62,246 nt of DNA from Planctomycetota bacterium (GCA_029260735.1 JAJDCR010000158.1:1-62246), one strand, 5' to 3'; positions 9,901 through 18,194 are shown, numbered from the stretch's first letter. The notes: generated by a model not told the origin, from the sequence alone. Numbers and translations: made by a program.

Positions 9901-10252
9901 TTTGCAAGGCTGTTTCAATAAACTGAGAGGAATAAGGAGAGGCTTCTCCTGGAGAAATTTGGGATAATCTTTGCCCTTTGTCTCTTTCCAAAAAAAGATA
10001 GAGATTATCTTGGACTTGAGAGATGAAGTGAGCACCAATGATGTTCGGGTGTATTCCTAGGTTTACCCAAGTTTGTCCTTCTTCCAGTAGACGATCTCTG
10101 TTCTGGGATGATATTTTAATCCTTTTAGCATAAAGGGAGCGCTCCCAGTCTAAATGCCAAATTTGCACTATATCACCTAGCTCATCTTGAGCGAGAATTT
10201 TTTCAACAATATATCTGTTTTCTATTAATTTTCCCAATTCAGAATTTCTCAT
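6968..10252 (-). CDS. WD40/TPR protein with kinase-fold N-terminus, probable pseudokinase
   Basis: 1094 aa. Residues 1-295 have the layout of a eukaryotic-type Ser/Thr kinase: K43 (YAKRI), a following Glu helix, catalytic-loop region VHGNIRPDN (132-139) and an activation segment with PPEHF. However, HRD is HGN (Asp to Asn134) and DFG is SNI (Asp to Ser151), so phosphotransfer should be lost or strongly impaired. TPR-like helices occupy about 305-540. Two blocks of WD40 repeats follow (about 555-700 and 815-1094), with GSDGTLQIWD-type strands. No membrane helix, so it is probably a cytoplasmic scaffold. The ATG lies in a duplicated 10-bp sequence. Kinase-WD40 fusions are well known in planctomycetes. 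Confidence 0.9.
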   Translation of the reverse strand: MRNSELGKLIENRYIVEKILAQDELGDIVQIWHLDWERSLYAKRIKISSQNRDRLLEEGQTWVNLGIHPNIIGAHFISQVQDNLYLFLERDKGQRLSQISPGEASPYSSQFIETALQIAYGLQHLHEERIVHGNIRPDNILLNKKGQVKVSNIRWASWEGVENATKGLRNPFLVQEQNSRELDPRILLAYFPPEHFTRKSNQKPLSFANDVYGFGVLLYYLFTTKLPFYDDKSEVKNLFSSYTRLHNEVAIPPLREIAPSASPALCELVTQCLEKDPSLRPSFSSILKNLQSIYKAENQAPYIFEELEETELISISLNNQALGKIDEGDYERAEEFLQEVALLHNQRVGAILNLNLLRLKSSRITVSQYLDKTRCIKSIDPLLVLHTQSLVCLEYGSLIQDVLEEWKKVPLADKNEEILMLEAKLYYRLERYQEAMDQLNNLAKQGYDGADLWYLLGAACFALDHHKEAQQAWETGLQKQLPLVDLLIAYGMLLAVKGEWAKARSYFDEGIRNTQNYAHSRKITSTWSHIYTDIAKPEAEEEDEEKAKQGVLLHQLQKEKKTTVLAISANGRKAASCGSDKIIQVWNLREGTSIAHLSQDTDRINSIAISDDGLIVVAGGWDKKLFAWDVLSKTCIATLEGHEEDITAISLSPDGKIAASGDRSGHIFIWSIPDKKQTASLEGHKSAIKNLSLATDQSRIVAKSCDGKIRIYENTSQRACPCWVRAPYLLEELSQPKPLEECQKLQVIKEKAQAYAAENNILQSLHEWQKIRDLSSGQGYFSATEHIITLAQSQKLSLSKLKRAIEKSIFLHKSKVYDFVVTSTNSFFSATEDSIYRWQIQEGSGDIFWEKPRFKIRCLNSYDEGKTFCFGGDDNNVRLWSPHSDSWKNLQGHTGCVHSLYISKKSDTLISTGSDGTLQIWDRKYGQPRGICHGPQKHMVALAVREDENLAVTSALDGSIHFWDLNNREPIKRIAEPSSPLFCLQKSNDTSFISGGLDGYIREWNFETGQSTESFLAHNQPITALHLRPEKKLLLSGGLDGVIKLWNWETKECLFQTKGHLSSLTKVYISQDGFWGYSASTDCTVKLWAFEWEF

Positions 10253-10262
10253 AATTTCTCAT
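10243..10262 (-). repeat. Tandem 10-bp duplication containing the start codon
   Basis: On the minus strand ATGAGAAATT occurs twice in a row. The downstream ATG (10252) opens the pseudokinase gene. The upstream ATG (10262) is out of frame and would give only seven codons before a TGA. Confidence 0.85.
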
Positions 10263-10288
10263 AATAATGATACATGCCCTATTCTTCT

Positions 10289-10320
10289 AAAAAAAAAAGA
10301 AGATCCAGAGAAAAGTGAAA
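10289..10320 (-). terminator. 3' end of rnpB with U-tract
   Basis: On the minus strand the P1 3' arm (CTGGATCTTC) is followed immediately by ten T. The P1 helix with this T-run could serve as an intrinsic terminator. Confidence 0.6.
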
Positions 10321-10729
10321 AATAAGCCGGATCCTGTTTCTTTGATTTGTTTTAATCTATTTAATCTATCAAAGAGGCGATCATTTATCTAGGCTTTTTG
10401 TTGCCAAAAAACTCCTACGATCTACCCGGAAGTTTAAACGGAGCGGACAGCTCCTATCTTCTCTATTTGATCTTTCACCGGATGGGGTTTACCTTGCCAA
10501 AGATGTCACCATCTTTGCGGTGAGCTCTTACCTCACCATTTCACCCTTACCTAAAAATAGGCGGTATATTTTCTGTGGCACTTTCCCTAGAATTACTTCC
10601 GGTGGGCGTTACCCACCATCCTGTCCTATGGTGTCCGGACTTTCCTCTTCTAAAACTTTTTCAGAAATTCTTGCGAAGCTTCTTCTTGAGTTTTAAAAGC
10701 GATCGCCTTTTCGCTTTTCCTGGATCTTC
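10299..10729 (-). ncRNA. rnpB: RNase P RNA, bacterial type A-like
   Basis: Catalytic RNA that matures tRNA 5' ends. On the minus strand the universally conserved blocks occur in order: GAGGAAAGTCCGGACACC, the P8/P9 region, GGTAAGGGTGAAATGGTG, GGTAAGAG, GGTAAACCCCATCCGG, and near the 3' end ATCCGGCTTA. The ends are set by the P1 helix: GAAGATCCAG at 10729-10720 pairs perfectly with CTGGATCTTC at 10308-10299. Length about 431 nt. The 5' end overlaps the TGA stop of the upstream GH57-like gene by two bases, so rnpB is probably transcribed from inside or through that gene. Confidence 0.95.
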
Positions 10730-11825
10730 AAACACTTTCAGCGTTTCTTTTGGCTGCTTGAACGAGTTCACAAGCACTAATATATTCGTAAAAATCTCCG
10801 GGAATTCCTTCAAACTCTTGCCATGAATGAGGCAAGTGCTGAGTATTATCGACTTCATATTCTTGAGCTGTTAGCAAATTTTTCCAAGCTCGACGTAAAA
10901 GAATAGAGTCAGGATTTTTGTTCTTTGCTCGTAAAATGGCTTCCCTTGCTTCTTTAAAAAGGATATCTAAGCGTTGATCCTTTTTTAAGTCCATATAGAT
11001 ATCTTCTGGTTCTCCTTGAGATTTTCTTTGTATAGTTTTTGGAATTGTAATGTTAAAAGATCCTACACTCTGCAAACATTGTAAAAAAAATCTTAGTCGC
11101 TGAAGCGAAGCGATCGTGGAACTTTGAAAAAAAGGAGCTTCTGCAGAGAATTTTAATACTAAAACAGGTTTAGAAGCTTTGCAAGCTTCTAGAAAGCGAC
11201 ATAGATCGCTTACTGTTTCTTTAGCATTAACTTGATCAGAAAAAATGTGATCAATTTGTTGAGAAATTCTTTCCTCTGTTTCGACAAGGGTACAGAAGGT
11301 ATCGATAGAAGAGCCATTTAATCCTGAAATTTTTTTCAAACGGGAGAGATTGTTCACATTTTGTCCGTGCTGTCCTAGAAAATATTGGCCGGAAACAAGA
11401 GTCCAGCGAAAATTGAATTTCTGTAGAACATCAGGAGTCAAGACATCTAGCCAGCCTTCCTCAGGGATAAATCCTGTAGAGGGTTCTCCTAACATTTCTT
11501 TCTCTATTTCTCGAGCAAAAGTGAGTTGATGGTAGATATCCTCTTCTGGTAAGTTAGAAAAAAAAGCTGAGCTATAACCTTTTATGGCGACTTCGACTAA
11601 GTCAGATTCTTGCCATTGGGTTAAGGCATCCAGAAGATTTTGTTTACGTTGATTTTGAAAAATCTCTAATGTTCGTGCTGAAAAACAGTGTACAACAGGG
11701 ATTGATAGCTCTTGCAATAGATCAAAAATGGGTTCGTAAGCTGTTTCAAAGAGCTTTGGGTATTGATGGAAGGGGAGACCTGTTTTCTTGGGGGTATAGT
11801 TAATCATCACGACGAGGTCGATCAC
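10728..11825 (-). CDS. GH57/deacetylase-like (beta/alpha)7-barrel protein
   Basis: 365 aa, cytoplasmic. The first 130 residues show alternating strands and helices, with VHCFSARTLEIF and GFIPEEGW. The latter resembles the proline-acidic motif following a substrate strand in glycoside hydrolase family 57 and related polysaccharide deacetylases. Some typical metal or catalytic residues are not obvious, so an enzymatic role is not assured. Start is GTG with AAGGAG eight bases before it. It begins 12 bp after the HEAT-repeat gene, so these two form an operon, and its stop codon overlaps rnpB. Family assignment is tentative. Confidence 0.65.
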   Translation of the reverse strand: MIDLVVMINYTPKKTGLPFHQYPKLFETAYEPIFDLLQELSIPVVHCFSARTLEIFQNQRKQNLLDALTQWQESDLVEVAIKGYSSAFFSNLPEEDIYHQLTFAREIEKEMLGEPSTGFIPEEGWLDVLTPDVLQKFNFRWTLVSGQYFLGQHGQNVNNLSRLKKISGLNGSSIDTFCTLVETEERISQQIDHIFSDQVNAKETVSDLCRFLEACKASKPVLVLKFSAEAPFFQSSTIASLQRLRFFLQCLQSVGSFNITIPKTIQRKSQGEPEDIYMDLKKDQRLDILFKEAREAILRAKNKNPDSILLRRAWKNLLTAQEYEVDNTQHLPHSWQEFEGIPGDFYEYISACELVQAAKRNAESV

Positions 11826-11837
11826 TTTTAACTCCTT

Positions 11838-12782
11838 CTAACGAATACCATCAAGAGCTTCTTTTGCTACCTGACGAACATCTTTATCTGTATCAGATTC
11901 AGCTGTTATTTTTAGTTGTTTTTGGGCTGTCAAGTCCGAGATCTTTCCCAAAGATTCGGCGGCCAGAATACGAAGAAAAGCATTTTTCTCAGCTTGTAAA
12001 ATATGCACTAAATAAGGAGTGGCTGAGTTGCACTTGAGCTTTCCCAAGGCTTGAATAACCTCTCTTCTAACGCTACTGTGTTCTGATTGGATAAAAGGTA
12101 AAATGTAAGGCGCGGTAGAGGGCTCTCCAATTTCTCCTAGTGCTTCGATAGCTGCTTCTAGAACACCTTGGTCATCATCAGTAAGAGCATGGAGAATATA
12201 GTTTACGGCGTCTTTGTTCTTTATTTTTCCTAGGCTTTCGATGATTCCCTCTCTTACCGCATAGAGAGGGCTTTGCATATGAGAAAAAAGATGAGGGAGG
12301 GCATTTGTCCCCATCTCTCCTAGAGTTTCTATGGCGGCTTCGCTCAATAACAAGTCTTTGCTTTGCAGGGATTGTATGAGGTAAGGTATGGCTGCTTCAC
12401 CAAACTTTGATATTACCAATATACTTTTATTACGTACTTCTGGACTATTATCATTGAGTTTTTTTATTAGCTCTGCCAAAGAATCGTTGGCATCAATATT
12501 TCCTAATGCTTCTAATGCTTCTAGGCGAACAGATTTTTCATCATCATCTAATGCTTTTAAGAAATTTTGTTTGGCTCTTTGAACATTTAGGTGGCCTAAA
12601 ATACGAATAGCGCCTTGGCGAATCTTTGTATTCACACTATTTGTCGCCTGTATCAGGGTTGGTACAGCTCTTAACCCCAGTTCTTTAAAATCTTTTGTAG
12701 CACTTTCTCTTTCGGCAACATCATCTGATTTTAAAAGATTCAGCAAGTCGCCCATCTCTTTACGAGAGATAGTACGTCTCAT
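11838..12782 (-). CDS. HEAT-repeat protein
   Basis: 314 aa composed almost wholly of about nine HEAT/PBS-lyase-type repeats of 30-32 residues, with recurring cores such as VRLEALEALGNI, AAIETLGEMG and RREVIQALGKL. It probably forms a helical solenoid for protein binding; no partner is evident. The frame stays open up to an ATG at 12851, but that upstream part runs through an intrinsic terminator and its T-run. The start at 12782 (MRRTISRKEM) is therefore chosen. Cytoplasmic; first gene of an operon with the GH57-like gene. Confidence 0.88.
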   Translation of the reverse strand: MRRTISRKEMGDLLNLLKSDDVAERESATKDFKELGLRAVPTLIQATNSVNTKIRQGAIRILGHLNVQRAKQNFLKALDDDEKSVRLEALEALGNIDANDSLAELIKKLNDNSPEVRNKSILVISKFGEAAIPYLIQSLQSKDLLLSEAAIETLGEMGTNALPHLFSHMQSPLYAVREGIIESLGKIKNKDAVNYILHALTDDDQGVLEAAIEALGEIGEPSTAPYILPFIQSEHSSVRREVIQALGKLKCNSATPYLVHILQAEKNAFLRILAAESLGKISDLTAQKQLKITAESDTDKDVRQVAKEALDGIR

Positions 12783-12817
12783 GATAGTTTTTCCAAATCT
12801 CCAAGAATGAGACTTCC

Positions 12818-12856
12818 AAAAAAAAAACCCCAACGAGCAATTGATACTCATTGGGG
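12818..12856 (-). terminator. Rho-independent terminator of the hslO-TPR operon
   Basis: On the minus strand CCCCAATGAG (12856-12847) and CTCGTTGGGG (12837-12828) pair with one mismatch around a 9-base loop, followed by ten T. It lies downstream of the TPR gene ending at 13023. Confidence 0.92.
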
Positions 12857-12990
12857 CATAGGGGAGGTCAGAGTTTATTTTTCTTGGTGTATAGTATATT
12901 AGCTTGTTGAGGGCATGTCAAATAAAATTTCATTTTTTTTTCTTTTCTTACTTTATCTGTTTTCTTGGTCTATTTTTCCGATGTATTTCT

Positions 12991-13050
12991 CTAATTTTTG
13001 AGCTATTTTTCTAATTTTTGAACTATTTTTCTAATTTTTGAGCTAAAAGG
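12991..13050. repeat. Three tandem 20-bp repeats at the 3' end of the TPR gene
   Basis: CTAATTTTTGAGCTATTTTT occurs three times in a row with one to a few differences. The copy at 13031-13050 lies inside the coding end, while the others straddle and follow the stop codon (13023-13025). Confidence 0.85.
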
Positions 13051-14705
13051 TAGTAAGGGAATTCTCGACCGAGGCTTTTTTGAAGCCCTTTTTTATAAAA
13101 TTTTTGTGCGAGAGGAATATTTCCTTTTAATTCATGCCCCAAACCCAAGAAGTAACAAACATCATTACCGAGAAAAGGTATCCCGCAAAATGGCTCTAAT
13201 TGTTGGGAGAAACTTTTTTCACTTATCCATTCTAAAATTTCTTTTTCTATGCCTTTTATTATGTATTTTTCCCATGGGAATTGCAAACCTTTTTTCCAAG
13301 TTTGCTCAGCTAACAAACTATCTCCCTTCTCTAAGTGTAAAACTCCTTGCCAAATAAAGAAAAAATGATACCAATTGATCGCTGATGACTCTTGAGGAGA
13401 AAGGAGGGATATATATTTTTGGGCTAAAGAGCTTTCTTGAGAGGATAGAGCGACTTCTACTATTTTTTGATAGAGTTGGTATCGAGAAGGAAAGTCCTCT
13501 GGCATTTGTTTTTCTTGATTTAGCAGCTTGGCTAGACTTTTTTTCCAGAGACCTTCTTGATGATAAATTTCTCCTTCTAAAAAAAACTTCGTTTTTGAAA
13601 CGACGAGAGAGGAGTTATTTGATTTTTCTAGAAGTTTTTTGGCGAAAGAAAAATTTTCTTGGGCTAAGGCTAACTGGACTTGTTTAGACAGAGCATTAGC
13701 TTGTGGGAATTTCTTTTGAGTTATTCTTTTGAGAATGTCTGTCGCAGATGAAAATTGTTTCTGCCAAGTGTAATTTTCTAGAGAAAGAACATCTAAAGAT
13801 AGACTCTGGTAGCCCGTTAGTTTTAATTTTGTAATTTTTTCTTCGACTAATTCATATTTTCCCTGCCTAAAAAGAATGCTGAGGCTTTTTTCTTTGAGAA
13901 GATTAGATGAACTTTGCTCTAGGATAGAAAGAGCTGTGTTAGGATCTAGGAAATGGCTATAAGCAGAAAGATAAAAATCTCGATCTAGACGTTTTTCTTT
14001 TTGTAAAATCTGATTAAAATAGTTGTGAACAAGAGAAAGTTTACCTTGGGCAGCAAGGCTTTTTCCCCACATAATACGAGCTTCTATGACCAAAGGGCGG
14101 ATTTGTAAGAATTTTTCCAGCGAAGCTACGGCTAGAGGAAATTTTTCGGAAAGAAAAGCATATTTTCCTTCAAGCCAATGAAACTCAGGATACTGCTCTA
14201 ACTCTTGAGGGAAGGATTCTTTTAATTTTGTAATTTTTTCAGGAACAGAAGCTAGGTCAAGCTCTTCAATATCTAAATCAATTAAGGCAAGGTGAACGGA
14301 CAAAAAGGTCGGATTTTGCTGTAAAGTTTTCCAATACCATAGACGAGTTTTTTTTGTATCTCCTTCAGCTAGAAAAACTCTACCCTTAAAGAGATGGAAA
14401 TCGGGATTATCGGGAAATAGCTCTAGAGCTGTATCAATATAGAAATGTGCTTTATCTAGTTGCTGCTCTTGTAAGTACAAGTTAGCTAAAAGGTAAGGGA
14501 ATTTTTCTAATTTGGGATTTTTTTTAAAAGCATTCTCTAATAAATCAATAGCCAAAGGAAAATTTTCTTGGTAGATGGCTTTGTGAATTTTCTCGTTGAG
14601 TGGGGCTATATCTTCTTTTTTCATAGCTTGTTTTTTGTGGGTTTGCCAAATAATAAAAGCCCACAATAAAATCATAACGAAAAACCACTTTTTCATTTGT
14701 TTCAT
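13023..14705 (-). CDS. Membrane-anchored TPR protein
   Basis: 560 aa. An N-terminal membrane helix (about 6-21, KKWFFVMILLWAFIIW) is followed by a long series of TPR-like helix pairs over the rest of the protein, e.g. LYLQEQQLDKAHFYIDTAL and GHELKGNIPLAQKFYKKG. There is no cleavable-signal consensus, so it is probably anchored with the repeats on the outer face of the cytoplasmic membrane. It is the last gene of the hslO-EamA-mgtE-TPR operon, with a 12-bp gap after mgtE. Role unknown; such proteins usually scaffold complexes. Confidence 0.85.
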   Translation of the reverse strand: MKQMKKWFFVMILLWAFIIWQTHKKQAMKKEDIAPLNEKIHKAIYQENFPLAIDLLENAFKKNPKLEKFPYLLANLYLQEQQLDKAHFYIDTALELFPDNPDFHLFKGRVFLAEGDTKKTRLWYWKTLQQNPTFLSVHLALIDLDIEELDLASVPEKITKLKESFPQELEQYPEFHWLEGKYAFLSEKFPLAVASLEKFLQIRPLVIEARIMWGKSLAAQGKLSLVHNYFNQILQKEKRLDRDFYLSAYSHFLDPNTALSILEQSSSNLLKEKSLSILFRQGKYELVEEKITKLKLTGYQSLSLDVLSLENYTWQKQFSSATDILKRITQKKFPQANALSKQVQLALAQENFSFAKKLLEKSNNSSLVVSKTKFFLEGEIYHQEGLWKKSLAKLLNQEKQMPEDFPSRYQLYQKIVEVALSSQESSLAQKYISLLSPQESSAINWYHFFFIWQGVLHLEKGDSLLAEQTWKKGLQFPWEKYIIKGIEKEILEWISEKSFSQQLEPFCGIPFLGNDVCYFLGLGHELKGNIPLAQKFYKKGLQKSLGREFPYYLLAQKLEK

Positions 14706-14717
14706 AGCTAGCCCTTG

Positions 14718-16076
14718 TTAAGCAAATACATGAAATAAGTAAGTTGCCACAGAAAGATAAGTGAGAGCACTCATTGCATCGTTGATTGTTGTAATGAGAG
14801 GGCCCGAAGAAATTGCCGGATCAATTCCTATTCTGTTGAAAAAGAGAGGAACAAAAAATCCAGAGCAGGTGGAGAGAAAAATGGTAAAGAACATAGATAT
14901 TCCAATGGCTAGGCCATAGATGGGGCTGCCAATCCATAATGTGCTAATCGTTGCAACGAATAGGCTACAGCCGACTCCAATAATGAAACCAGAAAGAAGC
15001 TCTCTTTGAATGACTTGGCGAAGATTCTTGTTGAAGACTTCTCCATAAGTTAGATTACGAATAGTTACAGTTGAGGTCTGGAGTCCACTATTTCCACCCA
15101 TGGCACAAATCGCCGGAAGAAAAGTAATGAGAGCAATATATTTTGTCAGAGTGGCTTCGTAGTGGTTTAGGACAAAGGCAGAAATCAGGCTTCCTAAAAG
15201 GCAGGTCAAAAGCCAAGGCAGGCGCATGCAAGCGACAGTAAACCCTGAAGCTATATGAACTTCTTCTGCATCCATTCCTGCCATTAGGTAGGCATCTTCC
15301 ACGGCCTCCTCGTGGGCAACGGCAACGGCGTCATCAATTGTAACACGACCGAGAAGTTGTCCTGAGTTGTTGACTACCGGGACGGCGTAAAGGTTGTACT
15401 TGTACACAGTTTGGGCAACGAACTCTTGATCGTCGTGAGCATTTACAACAATAGGGTTGAGTTGCATAATATCTTTTACTAGGCAGTCTTTTTCTGCGAT
15501 AGCGATTTCTTGGAGGGGAACCACGCCTGTTAGTTTATGCTCTTCATCTACAACATAAACATAAAGGAGCATTTCTTCCTTATTGCATGCTTTTATTAGA
15601 TCCAGAACTTCAGAAACTCTTGCTTCCATTCCTACTTTCATTAAGATGGGGGTCATAATTCCCCCAGCACTTTCTTCGCTGTAAGAAAGTAACTGCCGTA
15701 GTTTCGTTTGTATATGCTTAGGAAGCTGAGAGAGAAGTTGCTCTTTTTCTTCGCTAGGTAGGAGTGTGAGAAGGTCTACCGCTTCATCAGGCTCCAGTTC
15801 TTGGAGTAGATCAAAAACCTTGTCTTTATCGCTCTCTTGGATTACCTCGGCTTGTACATCTTCAGGTAACTCAACAAAAACATCACCTTTTTGTTTACCA
15901 TCTAGAGAATCAAAAATGCTAACTTGCTTTTCATCGGACAAATTACTTATTAAGTCGGCGATATCTGCAGCGTGTATGTTGCGAATAATAGAAGATCCCG
16001 CTTCTATTTTTTCATCGCGAGAGAGTTGTTCTGATAGTCTTTTTACTTTGGTTTTGTATAAACTTCGAATATTCAT
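14718..16076 (-). CDS. mgtE: Magnesium transporter MgtE
   Basis: 452 aa, normal for MgtE, a Mg2+-selective, Mg2+-gated inner-membrane channel. It has the N-terminal helical superfamily domain (about 20-130, with repeated LPEDVQAEVI and LPSEEKEQLL units), then a SAGGIMTP motif opening a CBS pair (about 135-255), and five C-terminal membrane helices. Helix residues GGNSGLQTSTVTIRNL are the signature of the pore region. It sits in an operon between the EamA transporter and the TPR gene with 11-12-bp gaps. Being internal, it has no leader with a magnesium riboswitch. Confidence 0.95.
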   Translation of the reverse strand: MNIRSLYKTKVKRLSEQLSRDEKIEAGSSIIRNIHAADIADLISNLSDEKQVSIFDSLDGKQKGDVFVELPEDVQAEVIQESDKDKVFDLLQELEPDEAVDLLTLLPSEEKEQLLSQLPKHIQTKLRQLLSYSEESAGGIMTPILMKVGMEARVSEVLDLIKACNKEEMLLYVYVVDEEHKLTGVVPLQEIAIAEKDCLVKDIMQLNPIVVNAHDDQEFVAQTVYKYNLYAVPVVNNSGQLLGRVTIDDAVAVAHEEAVEDAYLMAGMDAEEVHIASGFTVACMRLPWLLTCLLGSLISAFVLNHYEATLTKYIALITFLPAICAMGGNSGLQTSTVTIRNLTYGEVFNKNLRQVIQRELLSGFIIGVGCSLFVATISTLWIGSPIYGLAIGISMFFTIFLSTCSGFFVPLFFNRIGIDPAISSGPLITTINDAMSALTYLSVATYLFHVFA

Positions 16077-16087
16077 AAGCGACCGCC

Positions 16088-17008
16088 TTAATCGTGGGTC
16101 TTTTTTTCTGTTTTTTCAGGGTCTTGAAACGAAGCTAAAGAAAAGATAACAATTAAGAGAGCAAGGCCTGAGATAGTTTGAACAATGGTCATACGTTCCT
16201 GAAGGAAATAATAACCGATAAACAAAGCAGATACTGGGTAAGTTAGCTCAACAAGGGTTGACACTTTGGCAGGAGTATTTTTTAAACCTTTGTAATACAG
16301 AAGCATGGCAACAGCTCCAGCAGAAAAAGCTATACCGATTAAGTAAAGCCACTGAGAAGAGGTTACTTCTGCGATAGAAAAACTTTGCCCTAAACACAGA
16401 CTTAGAATGTAGGCACAAGGGACAACAATACAAAATCGGGCAACGGCTAGAGAAAAATAGTCCATTTTCTGGAGTAATAATTTGCCGAGAACAGTGCTTG
16501 CCCCCCAACATACAGCTGCTCCTAAAGCTAGAAGAGCGGCCCAGAACTCTCCCGGTTTGCCTGTAATGTTTGGCTTATAGCTAGGAAAAGAAAGAAAGTA
16601 GGCCGAGATTAAACCTAATATAGCTAAAAGAATGTACCTTTTGTTTAAGCTTTCTTTCAAAATAATACAGGCTAAAATAATAGCAAAAAGAGGTTGGGTT
16701 TGTTGAAGAAGAACCACGACTGTGTATTTGATGTAATGAATCTCAGCAAGAGCGGCAGTGTAAAAAATTGTCCCCATAGCCCCGCCTAAAATAGATACTG
16801 CGAACATTATACCCAGTTCTTTGCGGTTTAGCTGCTTTATGTTTCTCCAGGCTTTAGGGAATAAAGGAATGAATAAGACTAAGCCAACTAAATGCTCTAG
16901 CATAACTAAAGTTGCCGGAGGAATGGTGTAGAGTTCACGACGGAGAATTCCATCTAAGCTCCACAGAAAAGCTGCTAGCATTATATAAAACGGGGCTATT
17001 TTTTTCAT
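16088..17008 (-). CDS. EamA-family (DMT) transporter
   Basis: 306 aa with about ten membrane helices in two homologous halves, the typical EamA layout (AAFLWSLDGILRR at the start of half one, AAVCWGASTVLGKLL at the start of half two). Drug/metabolite transporter superfamily members export metabolites or import nucleotide-sugar-type solutes; the substrate cannot be read from sequence. ATG with an AAGGG SD. Second gene of the hslO operon. Confidence 0.93.
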   Translation of the reverse strand: MKKIAPFYIMLAAFLWSLDGILRRELYTIPPATLVMLEHLVGLVLFIPLFPKAWRNIKQLNRKELGIMFAVSILGGAMGTIFYTAALAEIHYIKYTVVVLLQQTQPLFAIILACIILKESLNKRYILLAILGLISAYFLSFPSYKPNITGKPGEFWAALLALGAAVCWGASTVLGKLLLQKMDYFSLAVARFCIVVPCAYILSLCLGQSFSIAEVTSSQWLYLIGIAFSAGAVAMLLYYKGLKNTPAKVSTLVELTYPVSALFIGYYFLQERMTIVQTISGLALLIVIFSLASFQDPEKTEKKTHD

Positions 17009-17019
17009 AAATACCCTTT

Positions 17020-17928
17020 TTAGTTTTTGGGAGGGTTAACTTGACTTGCTTGGATTTTTTTTAGAATTTTTTCAAGATCTTCTTTTTCGAAGAAATAATT
17101 TTGACCACAGTAATCACAAACAATATCAATTTTTCCTTCTTCATCGATCATCGACTTTACTTCCTCAGCTCCAAAAGTAAAAAAAGCTTTTTCTGATTTA
17201 CTTTTGTTACAAGTGCATTTAAACATGGGAGAGATAGTAGACATATGCTCTAAAGAGTAGCCAGGTAAATATGCTTGGACAATTCCATCGGCATCAGCTC
17301 CTTGACCAATAATTTCAGAGATAGAGGGCGATTTCGAAAATATTGTTCCGAGGCTTTCTAGAAAGTTATCTTCTTGAGGAGGCATTGCTTGGACAAGAAT
17401 TCCGCCAGCAGCAGTAATATCTCCTTCTTTGCCAAAGTAAACCCCTAGGCTGATAGCAGTTGGAATTTGTTCGGAATGGAAATAGTAATAGGCTATATCT
17501 TCTCCTATTTCTCCTGTGTAGAGAGGAACAATTCCCGTATAAGGTTTTGTGTTTTCCTCTATCATTTTTTTTACACTGAATAGACCTTTTCCAATCCACT
17601 GAGCAATGTTCCATCCTTTTCTCGCAATAGGAACATCTAAGTCAGGAGCGCTACAGTAGCCTCGGACATATCCTTCATAGCTGGCATCAGCAGTTAAGAA
17701 ATTAAGAGGGCCGTCACCAGAAACTTGTAAAGTTACAACGGCATGATCTTTCAGGGTGGAGGCCATCAAAAGAGAGCCAACGAGAAGTCTTCCTAGGGCA
17801 ATTGCGGGAATAGGGGAAAGGCGATGACGTATACGAGCATCATCCACTGTAATTGTTGCGTTGGTCGCAATCACACGCATGTTGTTTTTGTTGTCAATAT
17901 ATTTGACTAGACTGTCTTTTGGGATCAT
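17020..17928 (-). CDS. hslO: Hsp33 redox-regulated chaperone
   Basis: 302 aa, close to the family's 290-300. Hsp33 is a cytosolic holdase activated by oxidation and unfolding of its zinc centre. The four zinc cysteines are intact: C238 and C240 (KCTCNK), C271 and C274 (CDYCG). The core has GDGPLNFLTADA and GGILVQAMP motifs of the family. First gene of a four-gene operon; AAAGGA SD seven bases before the ATG. The coupling of a redox chaperone to two transporters looks like shared transcription rather than a pathway. Confidence 0.96.
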   Translation of the reverse strand: MIPKDSLVKYIDNKNNMRVIATNATITVDDARIRHRLSPIPAIALGRLLVGSLLMASTLKDHAVVTLQVSGDGPLNFLTADASYEGYVRGYCSAPDLDVPIARKGWNIAQWIGKGLFSVKKMIEENTKPYTGIVPLYTGEIGEDIAYYYFHSEQIPTAISLGVYFGKEGDITAAGGILVQAMPPQEDNFLESLGTIFSKSPSISEIIGQGADADGIVQAYLPGYSLEHMSTISPMFKCTCNKSKSEKAFFTFGAEEVKSMIDEEGKIDIVCDYCGQNYFFEKEDLEKILKKIQASQVNPPKN

Positions 17929-18078
17929 AGACTATCCTTTACTTTTCGAAGATCCAAAAAACTTCTAATTAGGAATGGTTTCCAAAAAAGGAGGATGGTT
18001 TGTTAGTTGTTTAAAGAGTTTGGGAAGATATAAAAGAAGAAGTTTTTATATGGGAGGAAGATTAGGGAGTAATAATGA

Positions 18079-18152
18079 CACGCTTGGCAGGACTCGAACC
18101 TGCAACCTTCGGATTCGAAGTCCACTGCTCTATCCAATTGAGCTACAAGCGC
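18079..18152 (-). tRNA. tRNA-Arg (UCG)
   Basis: 74 nt cloverleaf on the minus strand: acceptor GCGCTTG pairs with CAAGCGT (one G-U), D-arm AGCTCAATTGGATAGAGC, anticodon loop CTTCGAA with anticodon UCG, T-arm CAGGTTCGAGTCCTG. The top pair of the anticodon stem is a mismatch. CCA is not encoded. Confidence 0.95.
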
Positions 18153-18163
18153 ATTTTCTGATT

Positions 18164-18194
18164 ATTATATAACAAAACAATACAAAAATTGCAA
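18164..18194 (-). promoter_or_regulatory. Predicted promoter of tRNA-Arg
   Basis: On the minus strand TATAAT (18169-18164) lies 12 bases before the tRNA 5' end, with TTGCAA 19 bases further upstream. The -10 is consensus; the distance to the -35 is long, and the -10 sits close to the mature 5' end. Confidence 0.45.

Noticed and set aside
12783..12851. N-terminal extension of the HEAT-repeat protein from ATG 12851
   Set aside because: The segment is an intrinsic terminator with its T-run, and the extension (FFFW-type residues) is unlike the HEAT fold.
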